Notes under the pieces: generated by a model
The model's input: the letters and a program-made list of their open reading frames with translations, nothing else
The model's database searches: none
Told to the model about the DNA's origin: nothing
Origin: Glutinoglossum americanum
Lineage: Eukaryota > Ascomycota > Geoglossomycetes > Geoglossales > Geoglossaceae
Reading direction: 5' to 3'
Length of the DNA: 64,000 nt
Assembly: GCA_020080175.1 (NCBI GenBank)
Contig: JAGHQL010000160.1
Span: forward strand, 1 to 64,000
Made by a program: the position numbers and the translations under genes
Shown here: positions 19,207 through 31,690 of the stretch, in pieces
Position numbering within the stretch: the first letter of the stretch is position 1
Layout: every line of letters begins with the position of its first letter

Positions 19207-20769
19207 TTAAGCTAACCACCCTTCTTCCCCCACACAATTCTCACAGCCAACGCTAATCCTCCCCCCCCAAACCTCCACCCAATCCTCCGAAAAATGCGGT
19301 ACCAAACCCCTCTTCCCCATCTCCCCCTTCGCAGCCTTAAACCAGATCTGCCCCACCTTCGGCGGTTTAGTCCCCTCCTCCCCACCGCCATACACCACGT
19401 CTACCCCCGGGTTGCTCTTGGCACGGTCCCAATCCTCCTGCATATTTCTCATAAACTCCTTTCGTTTTGCTCTCTGGCTAACGCCACCCGAGATGACGCC
19501 TCCTCCGCCCTTTTCAGCGGCGAAGAACTCCACGATGCGAGCGAGTCCGCTTTCGTACAGGAGCATGCTGATCCAGTCGTCGTTCTGGTCGTGGGGCGGT
19601 TCGGGGGAGATGGTGCGTCGGAGGTAGGAGACTAGGAGGTGGAGAACGTGATGGGTCGATATGAGGTTTTTGGTTATGGTGAAGGGGGGGGTTTGGAGGA
19701 TCTCGATTTGGAGGCGTAGGTATTCGGCTGCGCGGTCTTGGGGTTGCATCGGGACTGGGAGGCGACCGGCATCGTAGACTATTAGGAGCTCGTTTTGGTG
19801 ATCGAGGCGGAGTTTAGCATAGGTTTCGAGGAAGAAAGAGGCGTAGAACCTATAGTGCAGGGTAGAGACAACACATCAGTGACCTTGTCGCCCAATAACG
19901 CAGTATAGGGTAATAAGGGACATGAGAAGAAGAAGGAGAAGAAGAAGAAACGCACATTAACGGCGTAAGCTTAAACTGTAATAGCCTCACTGCTCTCTCA
20001 GTACTCTCCCTCAAATCCTTCCTATTGTTCCCAAACGACCTCCTGGCCGCCGGCTCGTCCTGGAAATATCTATCCACAACCCTCTCAGACAAGTACCCCG
20101 CCAGCCTCCCGCAAGTATCTTGCCTCCTCTGCAACCCCTGCAGGTACACAAACGAAAATATAGAGACCCCAAACCGATTCCGAGGCGGCGGAAACAGATC
20201 GCTAAGCAGAACGACGTCATCCTCGGGTTCTCGCGTATGCACCATATCGACGGGAATCTCGGGCTGGGGCAGCGTGCCCCGTCGACGGTGCCGCAGGTAT
20301 CCTCGTACGATAGCGGGCTCATGCTGGCTTACGATAGACCGGAAGGCGCGGGACACCAGACGGAGGTTGTAGATGTCTCTCAGGCCGCATTGAGAGAAGA
20401 TGTCGATGTGGAGTTCGATGGGGAGGAGGTCCCACGGCGAGGAGGTGAAGTAGATGAGATCTTCATGCGTGCTGTTATAGAAGGCGTGGGCGAACAGCGC
20501 GTGTGATGTCAGAAGTCTGAAAAAGGCAAGGAGTTGCGTGGATGAGACACGCGCTTTGCTTTCTCTCTGGGGATGATGGAGCGAATGATATTGTATATGT
20601 GCGGGGTGAAGTAAACCAACCAAGCAAATAACGAGACCCTCGTAGAGAAATACACAAGCAGCGTCATGCAAACTCACCTTGGAGGACGGCTCTTCTTGAT
20701 GTAAGCCGCCCTGGCTCGGTCGATCGCCGACCGGAGATTCCGAGCATGACTTTCGAATATCGAAGGCAT
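19207..20769 (-). CDS. F-box protein
   Basis: Three exons: 20769-20678, 20516-19956 and 19849-19207, with introns 20517-20677 (GTGAGT...TTTTTCAG) and 19850-19955 (GTGCGT...CTATAG). 1296 nt, 431 residues. Exon 1 gives MPSIFESHARNLRSAIDRAR. Exon 2 has an F-box near residues 50-95: SPWDLLPIELHIDIFSQC followed by LRDIYNLRLVSRAFRSIV. F-box proteins recruit substrates to SCF ubiquitin ligases through Skp1. The C-terminal part has no recognisable WD or LRR repeats, so the substrate is unknown. Splice sites keep frame and remove all stops, which supports the model. The next gene on the same strand begins 3.7 kb further right. Confidence 0.7.
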
Positions 20770-21274
20770 GATAGACCGTTTGTCTTCACGGTCTCTTTTG
20801 GCTCGCTCCCTCGCTGCCGGGGAATGGTCTCGGAGTTGGTGCATCAACGACGGCGGAAGCGTATTGACGGGATCGTATATACTAGAGTTTAGTTGTTGGC
20901 GCGTTGCATCGTTGAACGACGGAGGCGTAATTTATGCATTATTATTGTTTCCTCAGGTGAAGGTCTCCCAAATCCGAATCCTTCCTTCTAACTTGTGCGC
21001 TTACGCTCAACGTACGAAACCCCATGTAGGCGCGACATGGCGGCGCTAAATTGGGTTAAAGCTTGCCTTTTCATGGCAAACAGTGGGTTACCTGAAAATG
21101 CCTTATTACATTCTCATTTATCGACCAACTCAGTTGATCGGTTTGTATCTTAGGACATCAGCGCCTCTTATAAGATAATCTTTATAGTAACTATCCTGTC
21201 GATGGTATCGCAGGGGAAAGGAAAACATAGGATAAAAAGGAAATAAACAGCTGGTGCTGGGAGGGCGCCATCAT
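20770..21274. promoter_or_regulatory. Intergenic region upstream of the F-box gene
   Basis: 505 bp between two genes on the same strand: the F-box promoter and the 3' UTR of the kinase gene. No distinct element recognised. Confidence 0.4.
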
Positions 21275-24200
21275 TCACAGCTCTTTCGATCTCAACCCAA
21301 TTGGGCGGGCCGTGTCTATCTCCGTCTCTACCATTTCCAACCCAGAAAGACTTGGGTATCGTTTACTAAAGTTCACCTCCCACTCGTCCCCATTCATATT
21401 TGGTTCGCTGCTTGATTGCGAGAAGCGGCCCCCCATCGAAGATGGAGGCTGCCCGCCGGTCCTGAGTTTCTGTGGCTTGGGAGGTGCACTGGGACGGGGC
21501 CCTGCAGCGGGTTGTCCATGTTGATCCGATACTGTACTCCTAGTCTTCCCGTACAAATCGGACATGGACTCGGACGCTGCATGAGCAATAGGCCTACCCT
21601 GGTTCGTCGGTACGGGTTTTCGTTTTACGATTGTTGAACCAAATGGGCCGGCTGCTTCGCTTTCAAATCTCCTGGTCTGTGGCAGCCGCTCCGAGTCGGT
21701 GAATCGCCCATAACCTTCCGCAGTCTTGGGCACCGGGGTCTTGTTGTTCTCATCTAGAAGGGTTTTGACCTTATTCTGAATGGTAGCTGCTCGGTTGACC
21801 GGCAAACCGCTAGCCCCTCCTCTGCCACCTTCAGAGTTCTGGAGATCCCGCTCTGCCAGCCTCTTGCGATACTCTGCTGCTGCCGCCTCGACGCGCCTTT
21901 CCTCTTGCGCTAACCGTCTACGCTCGAGCTCACGCTTAGTTTCAGGAGCCACGTCCTCATCATCTATGTGGCCGTCGTCACTCCTCTCCCCAGTAACTTC
22001 AGAACCGGTTATTGGCGTGAGGTCCTTCCTTCCGTGATCAGGAAGAGGGCTAGGAGTCCGAGGTGGAACGCTGGTGTTGGCTTCGAAACGTCGGAACGCA
22101 TCTCCAAACTTACCAGCTAGCAAATTCTTTGTATTGGATAGGGAAATGGATGGCAAACTCGCCCGCTTGTTGTGTTTCGACCCGCTGTTGCTTCGTTTCT
22201 CCTTTCGTCTTGTTGGCTCTTCTCCTTCCATGGCTCTTAGGAAATCCACATTAGATGTGATATTGTTGGCGTCTTGCGAGCTGTCAGACATTCCGGTGAT
22301 AGCCGCGGACAATCTCCGTGCCGCGTAGTGAGGCTGGGTAAGATTAGAGCCAACTGTCTCAGGGGAATCTAGATCTCGGAGGAAATCGAGGTTTGATTCG
22401 ATATAGGCGCTGGAAGGTCTAGGCCTCGAGTTCGCAGACTTTGATCTGTGAATTGAACTATTTAACTCGAGAGATGAAGGCCGGTTTCCCTCAAGCGAAG
22501 GTCGCGATGAGGCGGGCGATTTCGGTAGGTTTGAAATCTGGGACTGTGACCGGTGTAACTCTAGGTACGACGGCCGAAGTCGTGAGGCGGTTTGCGGCTT
22601 TTGTATCTCTATACTTTGGCGCCTTATCTGACTTGAGGATAGGCCGTCAGAAGGTAAGGAGTGGAGGCGGGATAGATCACTGGACTTCAACTCGGGTTTA
22701 GGTTTGGCCTCCATTGGTGGTGTGGGAGTAGTCATGGTGCCCTGGGAGATCATAATGGGTCTTGTTGGAGTTGGCTGGTGTATTACAGCGGGTTGGTAGG
22801 ACGGTTTTGGATCCCACCCGGTTGGTGTTCGATCCTTTGACGAATCGTCTGGCCTTGCTGACATAGACGGAGGTTTTTGGTGCACCCTAGGGGCTGTAGA
22901 GACGTTCGCGACGGGTCTAGCAAATGCTTCATCTGCGAGGGTTTCTGTTACTCGCTGGTTCAAATCTTTCCGTGGTTGGGCAGAAGTTGGTGTCGGTGAC
23001 TTCTCATCGAAGTCGAACTTGCTTCCAGAATCGTGTAGTAAAGCGAATTGGTCCAACGTCGGGAACCGAGATGACAGCTCATCCGTGGCGGGGACTGGTT
23101 TAGAATCTAATGCAGCAAATGGGTCACTCGATATCCCCCTTAAGGGTGAAAGGCTGGGTTTGATGCTGTGATGTGGTTGAGATGATGAGGCGGGTCTTCC
23201 TCGTCGCATTGGAACTATGTCGGGTATTATCTGCTGCTGTTGCATCGGTGGGGTGTGATATACACCAATGCCGGGGCTGGAAGTAGTCGGCGGCTCTGAT
23301 GGGGGCAAAGGAGATAGCCGTTGGTCTTTTCTAAGATCCGAAGGAGGTTTGCCGGAATATATCTAGGGGAGTCAGTAAAATAGAGACTCACCAAGGCAAG
23401 TAGCATTCGTACATCTTTTATTGGTACTTCTGTTCCTCGCATCAGAGATACTTCACGGACGACTTGGTATATGTTCGGTCGAAGGTGGGGCTTTTCCATT
23501 AACATCGAGGCTGGGAAGGTTACTATATAACAAAGTCTAGAGGTGCTTAACAAGAACATACCTATCAACTTCTTTATTCTGTCGGAAAACGCTGGGTACC
23601 CTGGGAATTTAAAGCTTGCGTGTAATATGGCTAGCTGCCCTTGCTCCTCAAATGGAGTGGTGTAATAACAAAGTTTGTATAGCAGTACGCCCAATGCCCA
23701 GATGTCACTCTTCTCGTCAATAGCCTGCTTTTGATACACATCGATCATCTCAGGGCTCCTGTACTGTAGCGTGGTGTGTTTCTGTACGTCTTCCTCGATC
23801 AGTCGGCATTCTGTGGCTGTAGTCGCTGCCGGTCTTGGTGGAGCCGCCGATCCAAAGTCGCAGAGCTTATACCGCCGAGAAGAGGCCGAAGCTGAGATGA
23901 GGACATTTTCCACTTTTAGATCACGGTGTAGCAAAGGCGGTTTCAGGTAGTGCATGCAGGCAACACCTTCAGCGACATCAGAAAAGATTTTGAGGATTTC
24001 TGACTCGGTAAGACGATTCTGTAGGCGTGTATTCATGAAATCAATCAGACCACCACCGGAACAGTATTCCATGAGCAGGAACACCTCGTACCCGCCGCCC
24101 TTCAACTGTGACGCATGTGAGTCGATATAAGTCACAATGTGTCGATGTCCCCGTAGCTTCTTCATCGTTTCCACCTCTGTTCGCATGCTGGTCAGCGCAT

Positions 24201-24468
24201 CTTTATCAGGTACAGCAACCCTCTTGAGAACGGCAACGTCTGACCCGTCGATCGGGTGGGACAGTTTGACAAGGTAGACATGGGCAAATCCACCCTCTGA
24301 CAGGTATCGATCGATGATCACATTGTGCTTGCCCACTTGGATCTTGGTGCCCGTGGGGAAAGTTCCCGCTGGTGCAGCTGAAGCAGATACGGTTGGGGGA
24401 GCTTGAAAAGCGATGGGACGGTGAGGCAACGCCGATGCGACTATGGAGGGATTGAAGGCAGAAGCCAT
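21275..24468 (-). CDS. Ark1/Prk1-type actin-regulating Ser/Thr kinase (NAK family)
   Basis: Exons 24468-23562, 23510-23413 and 23362-21275, with introns 23511-23561 and 23363-23412. 3093 nt, 1030 residues. The kinase domain lies at about residues 50-330: glycine loop SEGGFAHVYLV, Lys in VAVLKRV, HRDLKVENVL, DFGSAAPP, and YRSPEMIDV in the activation segment. This is the Ark1/Prk1/AAK1/BIKE family, which phosphorylates endocytic coat and actin-patch proteins (Pan1, Sla1, Ent1). After the kinase comes EVPIKDIYSGKP, a family hallmark rebuilt across intron 2. Then follow about 650 disordered Ser/Pro-rich residues and a conserved C-terminal block DEWEVNFSKRYPSLSGLEM. It is longer than yeast Ark1 (638 aa) because of the linker. 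A tempting GTGAGT at 23391 would leave only a 29-bp intron; the GTACGA donor at 23412 restores the family motif. Confidence 0.9.
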
Positions 24469-25651
24469 GAGGAGCCGTTTTGGCCGCCGAATGTATGAAC
24501 CCGCAGTCTTGATGCAGGAAACGCTACCTTCTCGGTCGATCGTATACCTGAATCCGGAGAAGGACGAGATCGATTCCTGCCAAAGATGGGGACTTGCGCG
24601 CGTCTTATTGTTGGCTGAACATTTATAGATGTAGCTTTCTTGTGTAGATGGTCGTCCAACCTGAAGTTCAACGGAGCTTTGCCGATAGGCTGGCCGTTTT
24701 AGCGGGCAGCAAACACAACAGATCTTCGTACCGGTTGGCTACGTGACGCGGGCAAATTTCAGATCTTGTCAAGATGGTCTAGAAGCACAGGCAACAGCAT
24801 AGCATGTGGCCGTGTACATGTGGTATTATATCGGTGCCTGGATATTGTTTCAAAGGTTTCAAGTCATCGAGTCACGCTGCACGAGCCTGCGGACAGATTC
24901 ATGGTTGGAAATTGTGAAGGATAGTCAGCGAAGGCTGGGGACCGCTCTATGGAAAATGAAGAGTCCGTGATGAGAGAATCTTGCGCCCATCCAGTTCGAC
25001 GGTACTTCTGCATTTTGCATGCTACCTGTGGTCCATATAGGGTGTATTATGATCGACGGAGATGTCGTAGCGAGCTCGATCTGTAATCGGCTCCTACTTC
25101 TGCTGCGTCTTTGCATGATTTAACCGTTGGCTCGTGTTTGAGCCACTATTTCCCTCATCGCCTTGATTACCCCCACCGTACAGTGAGTAACATTTGTTGT
25201 CAGTTCGTTCAAGCTTGATGTCCTACGAGTGACAGGTGGTGAGTTTAGAAAGAGCGAAGGCGACCGGAAGGAAAAGAGGCGACAAGTGCTAAGAAGAGCC
25301 CGGTCGAGTCACCCCTGATATTTTGCATCCCATGCTGCGCCTTTCCGCTTTAGCGTAGCTAAGAGAGCCAATCAGAGCCAAGCAATCAACAACGAACGAG
25401 AGTCTTTCGGTCGCCGCTCGATATAAAGAGACGCTCTGCGACATCGAACAACGCGTGTTCGGTCTCCATGTCATTCCTTTCTATCAGCCTTTCCATCCTG
25501 CGAGTGTCACCTGCAACTCTCGCTTCACCACACAAATTTCTCGACAACGCTACTTTTCGCGATCTTTAAATATTGCCCGTTTTAGCAGTACACTTTTATT
25601 TCCACTGACCTTCGATGGATTTTGAAGCATGAAGCTTAACCGCGTAGAGTG
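24469..25651. promoter_or_regulatory. Divergent promoter between the kinase and Mot1 genes
   Basis: 1.18 kb separating two divergently transcribed genes. Contains CT-rich and AT-rich tracts. No clear TATA box or regulon motif recognised. Confidence 0.5.
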
Positions 25652-28600
25652 ATGACTTCCAGGTAATTTCCTCCAACACGGACAAAAAAAATACCCAGTT
25701 TGGACCCGCAGCTAATCAACATCACGTGCATAGACTCGATCGCCTCGTTACGTAAGTAAGCCGAAATATGAGACATCCAATCGATTCGCTGGAGCAGTCG
25801 CTTGTTCCAGCAATATTCGTTGCTGTCGAAAAAAATAAAATAAAAATATATGTATGGACTGACTCTTCTTTAGGCTCCTCGAGGCGGGTAGCACGCAACT
25901 CATTCGAAACACAGCTGCGCAACAACTCGCAGATGTCCAGAAGGCTCACCCAGATGAGCTCTTCAATCTTCTCACTCGGGTTGTTCCATACCTCCGGTCA
26001 AAATCTTGGGATACTCGAATCGCAGCTGCCAAGGCTATTGGTGGTATTGTTGACAATGCGGAGAGATTTGATCCAAATGCAGATGAAGGACCGGTGAAGC
26101 CCGAGGGGCAGGACCCTTCGATAAAATCTGAGAGAATCGGTTCACCTTCTACACCGACTTCCGAAGACCAATTACAGTTGGAGACTCTCGACGTCGGTTC
26201 CATCCTAAAGTTTGGAAAGAAATTGCTCAGCAGCGCCGGGAAGGAGTATGACTATTCTCTAGCAGCACTAGATCCAGCACAGCGGCTCGCACTTCAGAAG
26301 AAGAACCTCACAGCTCGGCTCGGCCTTGGAGGGGAATACATGGATGAAGATCTTGTCACAGAAAAGGATTTCGCTGCTAATACTATGCACGGACTGCCGA
26401 CTCCTAGAATCGACACATCACTAGGACACATGTCTGTTTCTAGACACAATAGCATTGCTTCTCCTGCTATTAACTCTGCGATGTCACCACATGACCCCAT
26501 TGCTCAAACACCAACAGATGAGTCGGGACTTAGCAAGAGACAGTTAAATCAGCTGAAAAGGAAGGCAAAAATGAATGCAAAAAGTCACGCCAACAAGGTT
26601 AGAGTGGTTGACCTCTCATCGTCACGGCGGCCAAGCACTGTAGATCCGCAGACGCCTTTAGTCCCTGAGCCATGTGCAATCAAGTCCGAAGTCAAGACAG
26701 AGGAGTCGAGCAACGTGCAAGACTACTTTACATTGGAACGGGCAAATGGCGGCGATGACGACTCCAAAGTGATTCAAGAGTTTAAGGGGCCCATGGTACC
26801 GGAGACATCTGCTTTGCAAGCTGAGCCAGAGGCTGAGGGCTTTGAATGGCCTTACGAACGGCTTTGCGAATTTCTTATGGTCGATCTGTTCGATCACAGT
26901 TGGGACATCCGGCATGGCGCGGCGATGGGGATTCGGGAAGTGGTACGAATTCATGGGGCGGGAGCTGGACGCGAGAAAGGCAAGACTAGGAGAGAAAACG
27001 ATAAGCTCAATCGCCAATGGCTAGATGATCTGGCATGCCGCCTATGCTGCGTATTCATGCTGGATCGTTTTGGGGATTACATTTCTGATAATGTGGTTGC
27101 TCCGGTCCGAGAAACGGTAGGCCAGACCCTGGGTGCCCTTCTCTTGCACCTGCCTGCCGAATCTGTGAACTTCGTCTATCGCACCCTCTATCGCCTGGTG
27201 ATGCAGGATGACCTTGGGCTAAGTCTCCCGATCTGGGAGGTCTGCCATGGCGGCATGATAGGCCTGAAATACCTTGTGGCCGTCAGGAACGACCTTCTGC
27301 TCAAAGACAACGAGCTCATTGACGGCGTGGTGCGAGCAGTTATGAAAGGTCTTGGAGATTATGACGACGACGTTCGCGCCGTCAGCGCCGCTACGCTTAT
27401 CCCTATTGCGGAGGAATTCGTCAGTCTGCGACCCCTAGCTTTGAACGGCCTAATTAATATTGTTTGGGATTGTCTTTCAAATTTGAGAGATGACCTGAGT
27501 GCTAGTACGGGGTCTGTTATGGATCTATTAGCCAAGCTCTGCTCGTTCCCGCAGGTCCTAGATGCGATGAGAAAGAATGCCTCTTCCGACCCCGACCAGT
27601 CGTTTGCCCTTCTTGTCCCTCGCCTGTACCCGTTTCTAAGGCATACTATCACTAGCGTTCGGTCAGCTGTCTTGCGAGCTCTTATGACTTTCCTCGACAT
27701 TGAAGGTGAAGGGACAAAGGGATGGGTCAATGGAAAAATTCTGCGTCTCATCTTTCAAAACCTTCTGGTGGAAAAAAACGAAGCTGTTCTTAGGCTCTCA
27801 CTACAAGCTTGGATGTCTCTGTCGGATGTGCTCGCAAAGGAAAGCCCGACTCGTTTTGCTTCGGAATTCCTGCCCCATCTTGATCCGTTGATGACTCTGT
27901 CTCTCCATCCTATCGGCGTCTCACGTCATCCAATATCAATGGACCCCTCACTCTTCATTCGGCCCTCTGGGCATACTTATGTTCTTCCTGGTTTGGCGCC
28001 TAGGAAACCTTCTCCAAGCAACGGGCCCGATCCTGCTCCGAAGCGGAGGCGGAAGGCCGAGAAGAAGGAGGACCCGTTACCGTCGGCGCACAATGTTGAT
28101 GGCCATATGATTCAAGGTGACGTAGATCTCGTCGGGGCTGAGGTTTTAATGAGATCAAAGATATATGCAGCAATAGCTATAGGCAAGGCTATGAGCCTTT
28201 GGCCGGAGGATGGTAGCCTTGAGGTTTTTGGACCTAGGGTTATACCCAAATTGGAATCTCCATACTCAACGACTCAACTCGTTGCCGCTATGATTATGGA
28301 AGAGTATGCGAAGAGGTCCTCACGGGTCACGGTGCTAGCTCAATCTTTTGCCACGGCTTTGCATCCAATCATTGAGCGGGACCGGCCGACACATTATCGA
28401 GACTTGGTTAGCTACACGCAAGTTGTACGATCTCAGTGTCACCAGCTTCTGCATACCTTCCGCGATCTTGGTGGACTCGCACAGTCTAAGGTTCCGATAA
28501 TTGCCATCGTTGTGCAGGGTGATCCAGACGCAGGCCCGAACGCATTTTCAATCGCTAATGCGGAAAAGATTGTGGGCGATGATTTCAATCGGCTCAAACG

Positions 28601-31600
28601 CAGCTTATCGGCTGCTCAGAGATTAATATCTACTCAAGCACTCGACGAGGCCCGCGCTAGTGCAGTTTCAGCCATCGAAGAGGCGAAAAACGTGAAACAG
28701 CAGCGAGATATCCGCATTAGAGCTGCTGCAGCTGGAGCTATGATTGCGCTAAAGGAGATCCCTAAGAAGCCGAGCCCTGTCATCAAGGGTGTAATGGACA
28801 GTATCAAGAATGAGGAGAACGTGGAGCTCCAGAAGCGCTCCGCGGTGGCTATCGCTTCGCTCATCGAGCACTATGCTACTTCTACTCGCCGTGGACTAGT
28901 CGAAAAGGTCGTGTCCAATCTTGTCAGCTTTTGTTGTGTTGACACTTCGGAGACTCCAGAGTTCCATGCCAATGCTGGGTTACAAAACGCAATCCTTTCA
29001 TTGATGAAAGAGGAAGATAGAAAAGACCATTCGGACACTGCAAAATTCGAGAGGGACGCCAGAGCGGCCCGAATTATGCGACGAGGGGCTAAAGAAGCCC
29101 TTGAGCAAGTGGCTCGAATATTTGGTCGGGACTTATTCGAGAAACTGCCGACACTCAAGAACATTATCCAGGATCCACTGCAACAAGCTTTTGCCGGCGA
29201 TCTACCTGCTGACATCAAGGATCCTAACAGCACCCTGGGCCAGGCGGTCGTGGATAGCTTGTCCACGATTCGCGCCCTTGTTCCCACATTTCACCCCGAC
29301 TTATACCCATTCATCGTGACGCTATTGCCGCTCGTCGTGAAGGCACTACAATCCTCTCTCTCCGTCTTTCGCTATTCAGCTGCTAAATGCTTCGCAACTA
29401 TTTGCAGCGTTATCACGGTGAAGGGTATGACTATGCTCGTCGAGAGCGTCCTGCCATTGGTCAATAACGCATTGGATCTGCGATGTAGGCAAGGAGCGAT
29501 TGAATGCATATACCGTAAGCCCTCAGCTCCCAAGATATCCGCTAAAGTATAGCTAACTATTGATAGACCTTATACACGTGATGGAGGGCGACATCTTGCC
29601 ATACGTCATATTCTTGATTGTTCCTGTTCTCGGCCGCATGAGCGATTCTGATAATGACGTTCGGCTCATTGCCACAACGACCTTTGCTACCCTTGTGAAG
29701 CTGGTTCCTCTTGAGGCTGGTATTCCAGACCCACCAGGGCTTTCTGAGGAACTCCTGAAGGGACGCGATCGTGAGCGTAAATTTATTGCCCAGATGCTCG
29801 ATGTCCACAAAGTGGAGCCATTTGAGATCCCGGTCGCTATTAAGGCTACTCTGAGGTCGTATCAACAGGAGGGCGTTAACTGGCTGGCCTTCCTTAACAG
29901 ATATCATCTACATGGTATCCTATGTGATGATATGGGTCTTGGCAAGACGCTACAAACTTTATGCATCGTTGCGAGCGATCACCACATGCGAGCGGAGGAG
30001 TTCGCGAGGACGGGGGCGCTAGATGTGCGTACGCTGCCGTCGCTCATTGTTTGCCCACCTACACTTTCTGGACATTGGCAGCAGGAGATTAAGACTTACG
30101 CGCCATTCCTAACGTGCCAAGCATATGTTGGTCCGCCGTCGGACCGCTGTAAGATTCGCCCAAAACTCGGAACTACAGACATCGTCATCACCTCATACGA
30201 TATATGCAGAAACGATATGGATATTCTAGCCCCGATAAGTTGGAATTATTGTGTTCTAGACGAAGGCCACCTCATCAAGAACCCCAAGGCAAAAGTTTCA
30301 GTTGCTGTCAAACGGCTCCTCAGCAACCACCGGCTCATCCTGTCGGGAACCCCAATTCAGAATAATGTCCTTGAGCTTTGGTCACTCTTTGACTTCCTCA
30401 TGCCCGGATTCCTCGGCACTGAAAAGGTATTCCACGATAGGTTCTCGAAGCCAATTGCGGCTAGCCGTTTCAGCAAATCTTCTTCGAAAGAACAAGAGGC
30501 TGGGGCCCTCGCTATCGAAGCCTTGCACAAACAAGTACTCCCTTTCCTTCTCCGCCGGCTCAAAGAGGAAGTTCTTGACGACCTCCCTCCCAAAATTATC
30601 CAGAATTACTACTGCGATCTCAGTGACTTGCAGAAGAAGCTCTATGGAGACTTCACGAAGAAAGAAGGGAAATCTATCCAGGAAAAAGCGGCTAGTGGTG
30701 ACAAGGAAGCGAAACAACACATCTTCCAGGCCCTCCAGTACATGCGGAAGCTCTGCAACTCTCCAGCTCTCGTGATGAAGGAAGGACACAAACAATATGC
30801 GGAGGTCACAAGGCAGCTGGCGCTCAAGAAGTCTAATCTTCGGGATCCCATTCATGCGCCAAAACTGACAGCCCTACGGGATCTTCTAGTGGACTGTGGG
30901 ATAGGCGTTGAGCCCTCAACAGATAGCGAACTCACTACAGAGACGAGCTACGTTAGCCAGCATCGTGCTTTGATCTTTTGCCAGATGAAAGAAATGCTCG
31001 ATATGGTCCAAAATGATGTCCTGAAAAAGATGCTACCCAGTGCCCAGTACCTCCGTCTTGACGGTAGTGTGGAGACGAACAAGCGCCAGAACATTGTAAA
31101 CCAGTTCAACACCGATCCCAGCTACGACATTCTCCTACTTACAACCAGCGTTGGCGGGTTGGGGTTAAACTTGACAGGAGCTGATACAGTTATTTTTGTG
31201 GAGCATGACTGGAATCCGCAGAAAGACCTGCAGGCTATGGATCGTGCCCATCGTATCGGACAGAAGAAAGTTGTCAACGTGTATCGCTTAATCACGAGGG
31301 GGACTTTAGAGGAGAAGATCATGAGGTAAATATCCCCCGTCACTTCCCTCCCCGAATCAATGACCGATGAAAACGAATGCTTACTTTCCGACCAACTACA
31401 GCCTGCAACGTTTTAAGATGGATGTAGCTAGCACGGTAGTTAACCAACAAAACGCTGGTCTTGGGACTATGGACACGGGAGAGATTCTCGACCTCTTCAA
31501 CCTCGGTGAGACGGCGGAAGGGATCGAAAAGCCTTCGGGTGACGAGGAAAACTCTGTGGACGTGTTAACTGGACAAGTCAAGGAGAGAGGGAGAAAGGAT

Positions 31601-31690
31601 TTTCTGGATGATCTGGGAGAATTGTGGGATGATAAGCAATACGAGGAGGAGTTCAACTTGGACTCATTCTTGGCTACTATGAAGGGTTGA
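25652..31690 (+). CDS. mot1: Mot1, TBP-removing SNF2 ATPase (BTAF1 orthologue)
   Basis: Six exons: 25652-25662 (11 nt), 25734-25751 (18 nt), 25874-29514, 29567-31325 and 31402-31690 are joined as five coding segments by introns 25663-25733, 25752-25873, 29515-29566 and 31326-31401; the segment count seen is five. 5718 nt, 1905 residues (yeast Mot1 is 1867). The N-terminus MTSRLDRLVTLLEAGSTQLI opens the HEAT-repeat region that grips TBP. The C-terminal SNF2 helicase shows DDMGLGKT (motif I), DEGH (II), SGTPIQN (III), RLDGSVE and QAMDRAHRIGQ (VI). The C-terminus LQRFKMDVASTVVNQQNAGL and MDTGEILDLF is the family bridge. Mot1 uses ATP to strip TBP from DNA and redistribute it among promoters. The two first exons are too short to be found as open frames. 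Confidence 0.93.

Noticed and set aside
23363-23391. GTGAGT-TAG intron in the kinase gene
   Set aside because: Only 29 bp, too short to splice. The upstream GTACGA donor gives 50 bp and restores the conserved IKDIYSGK motif.
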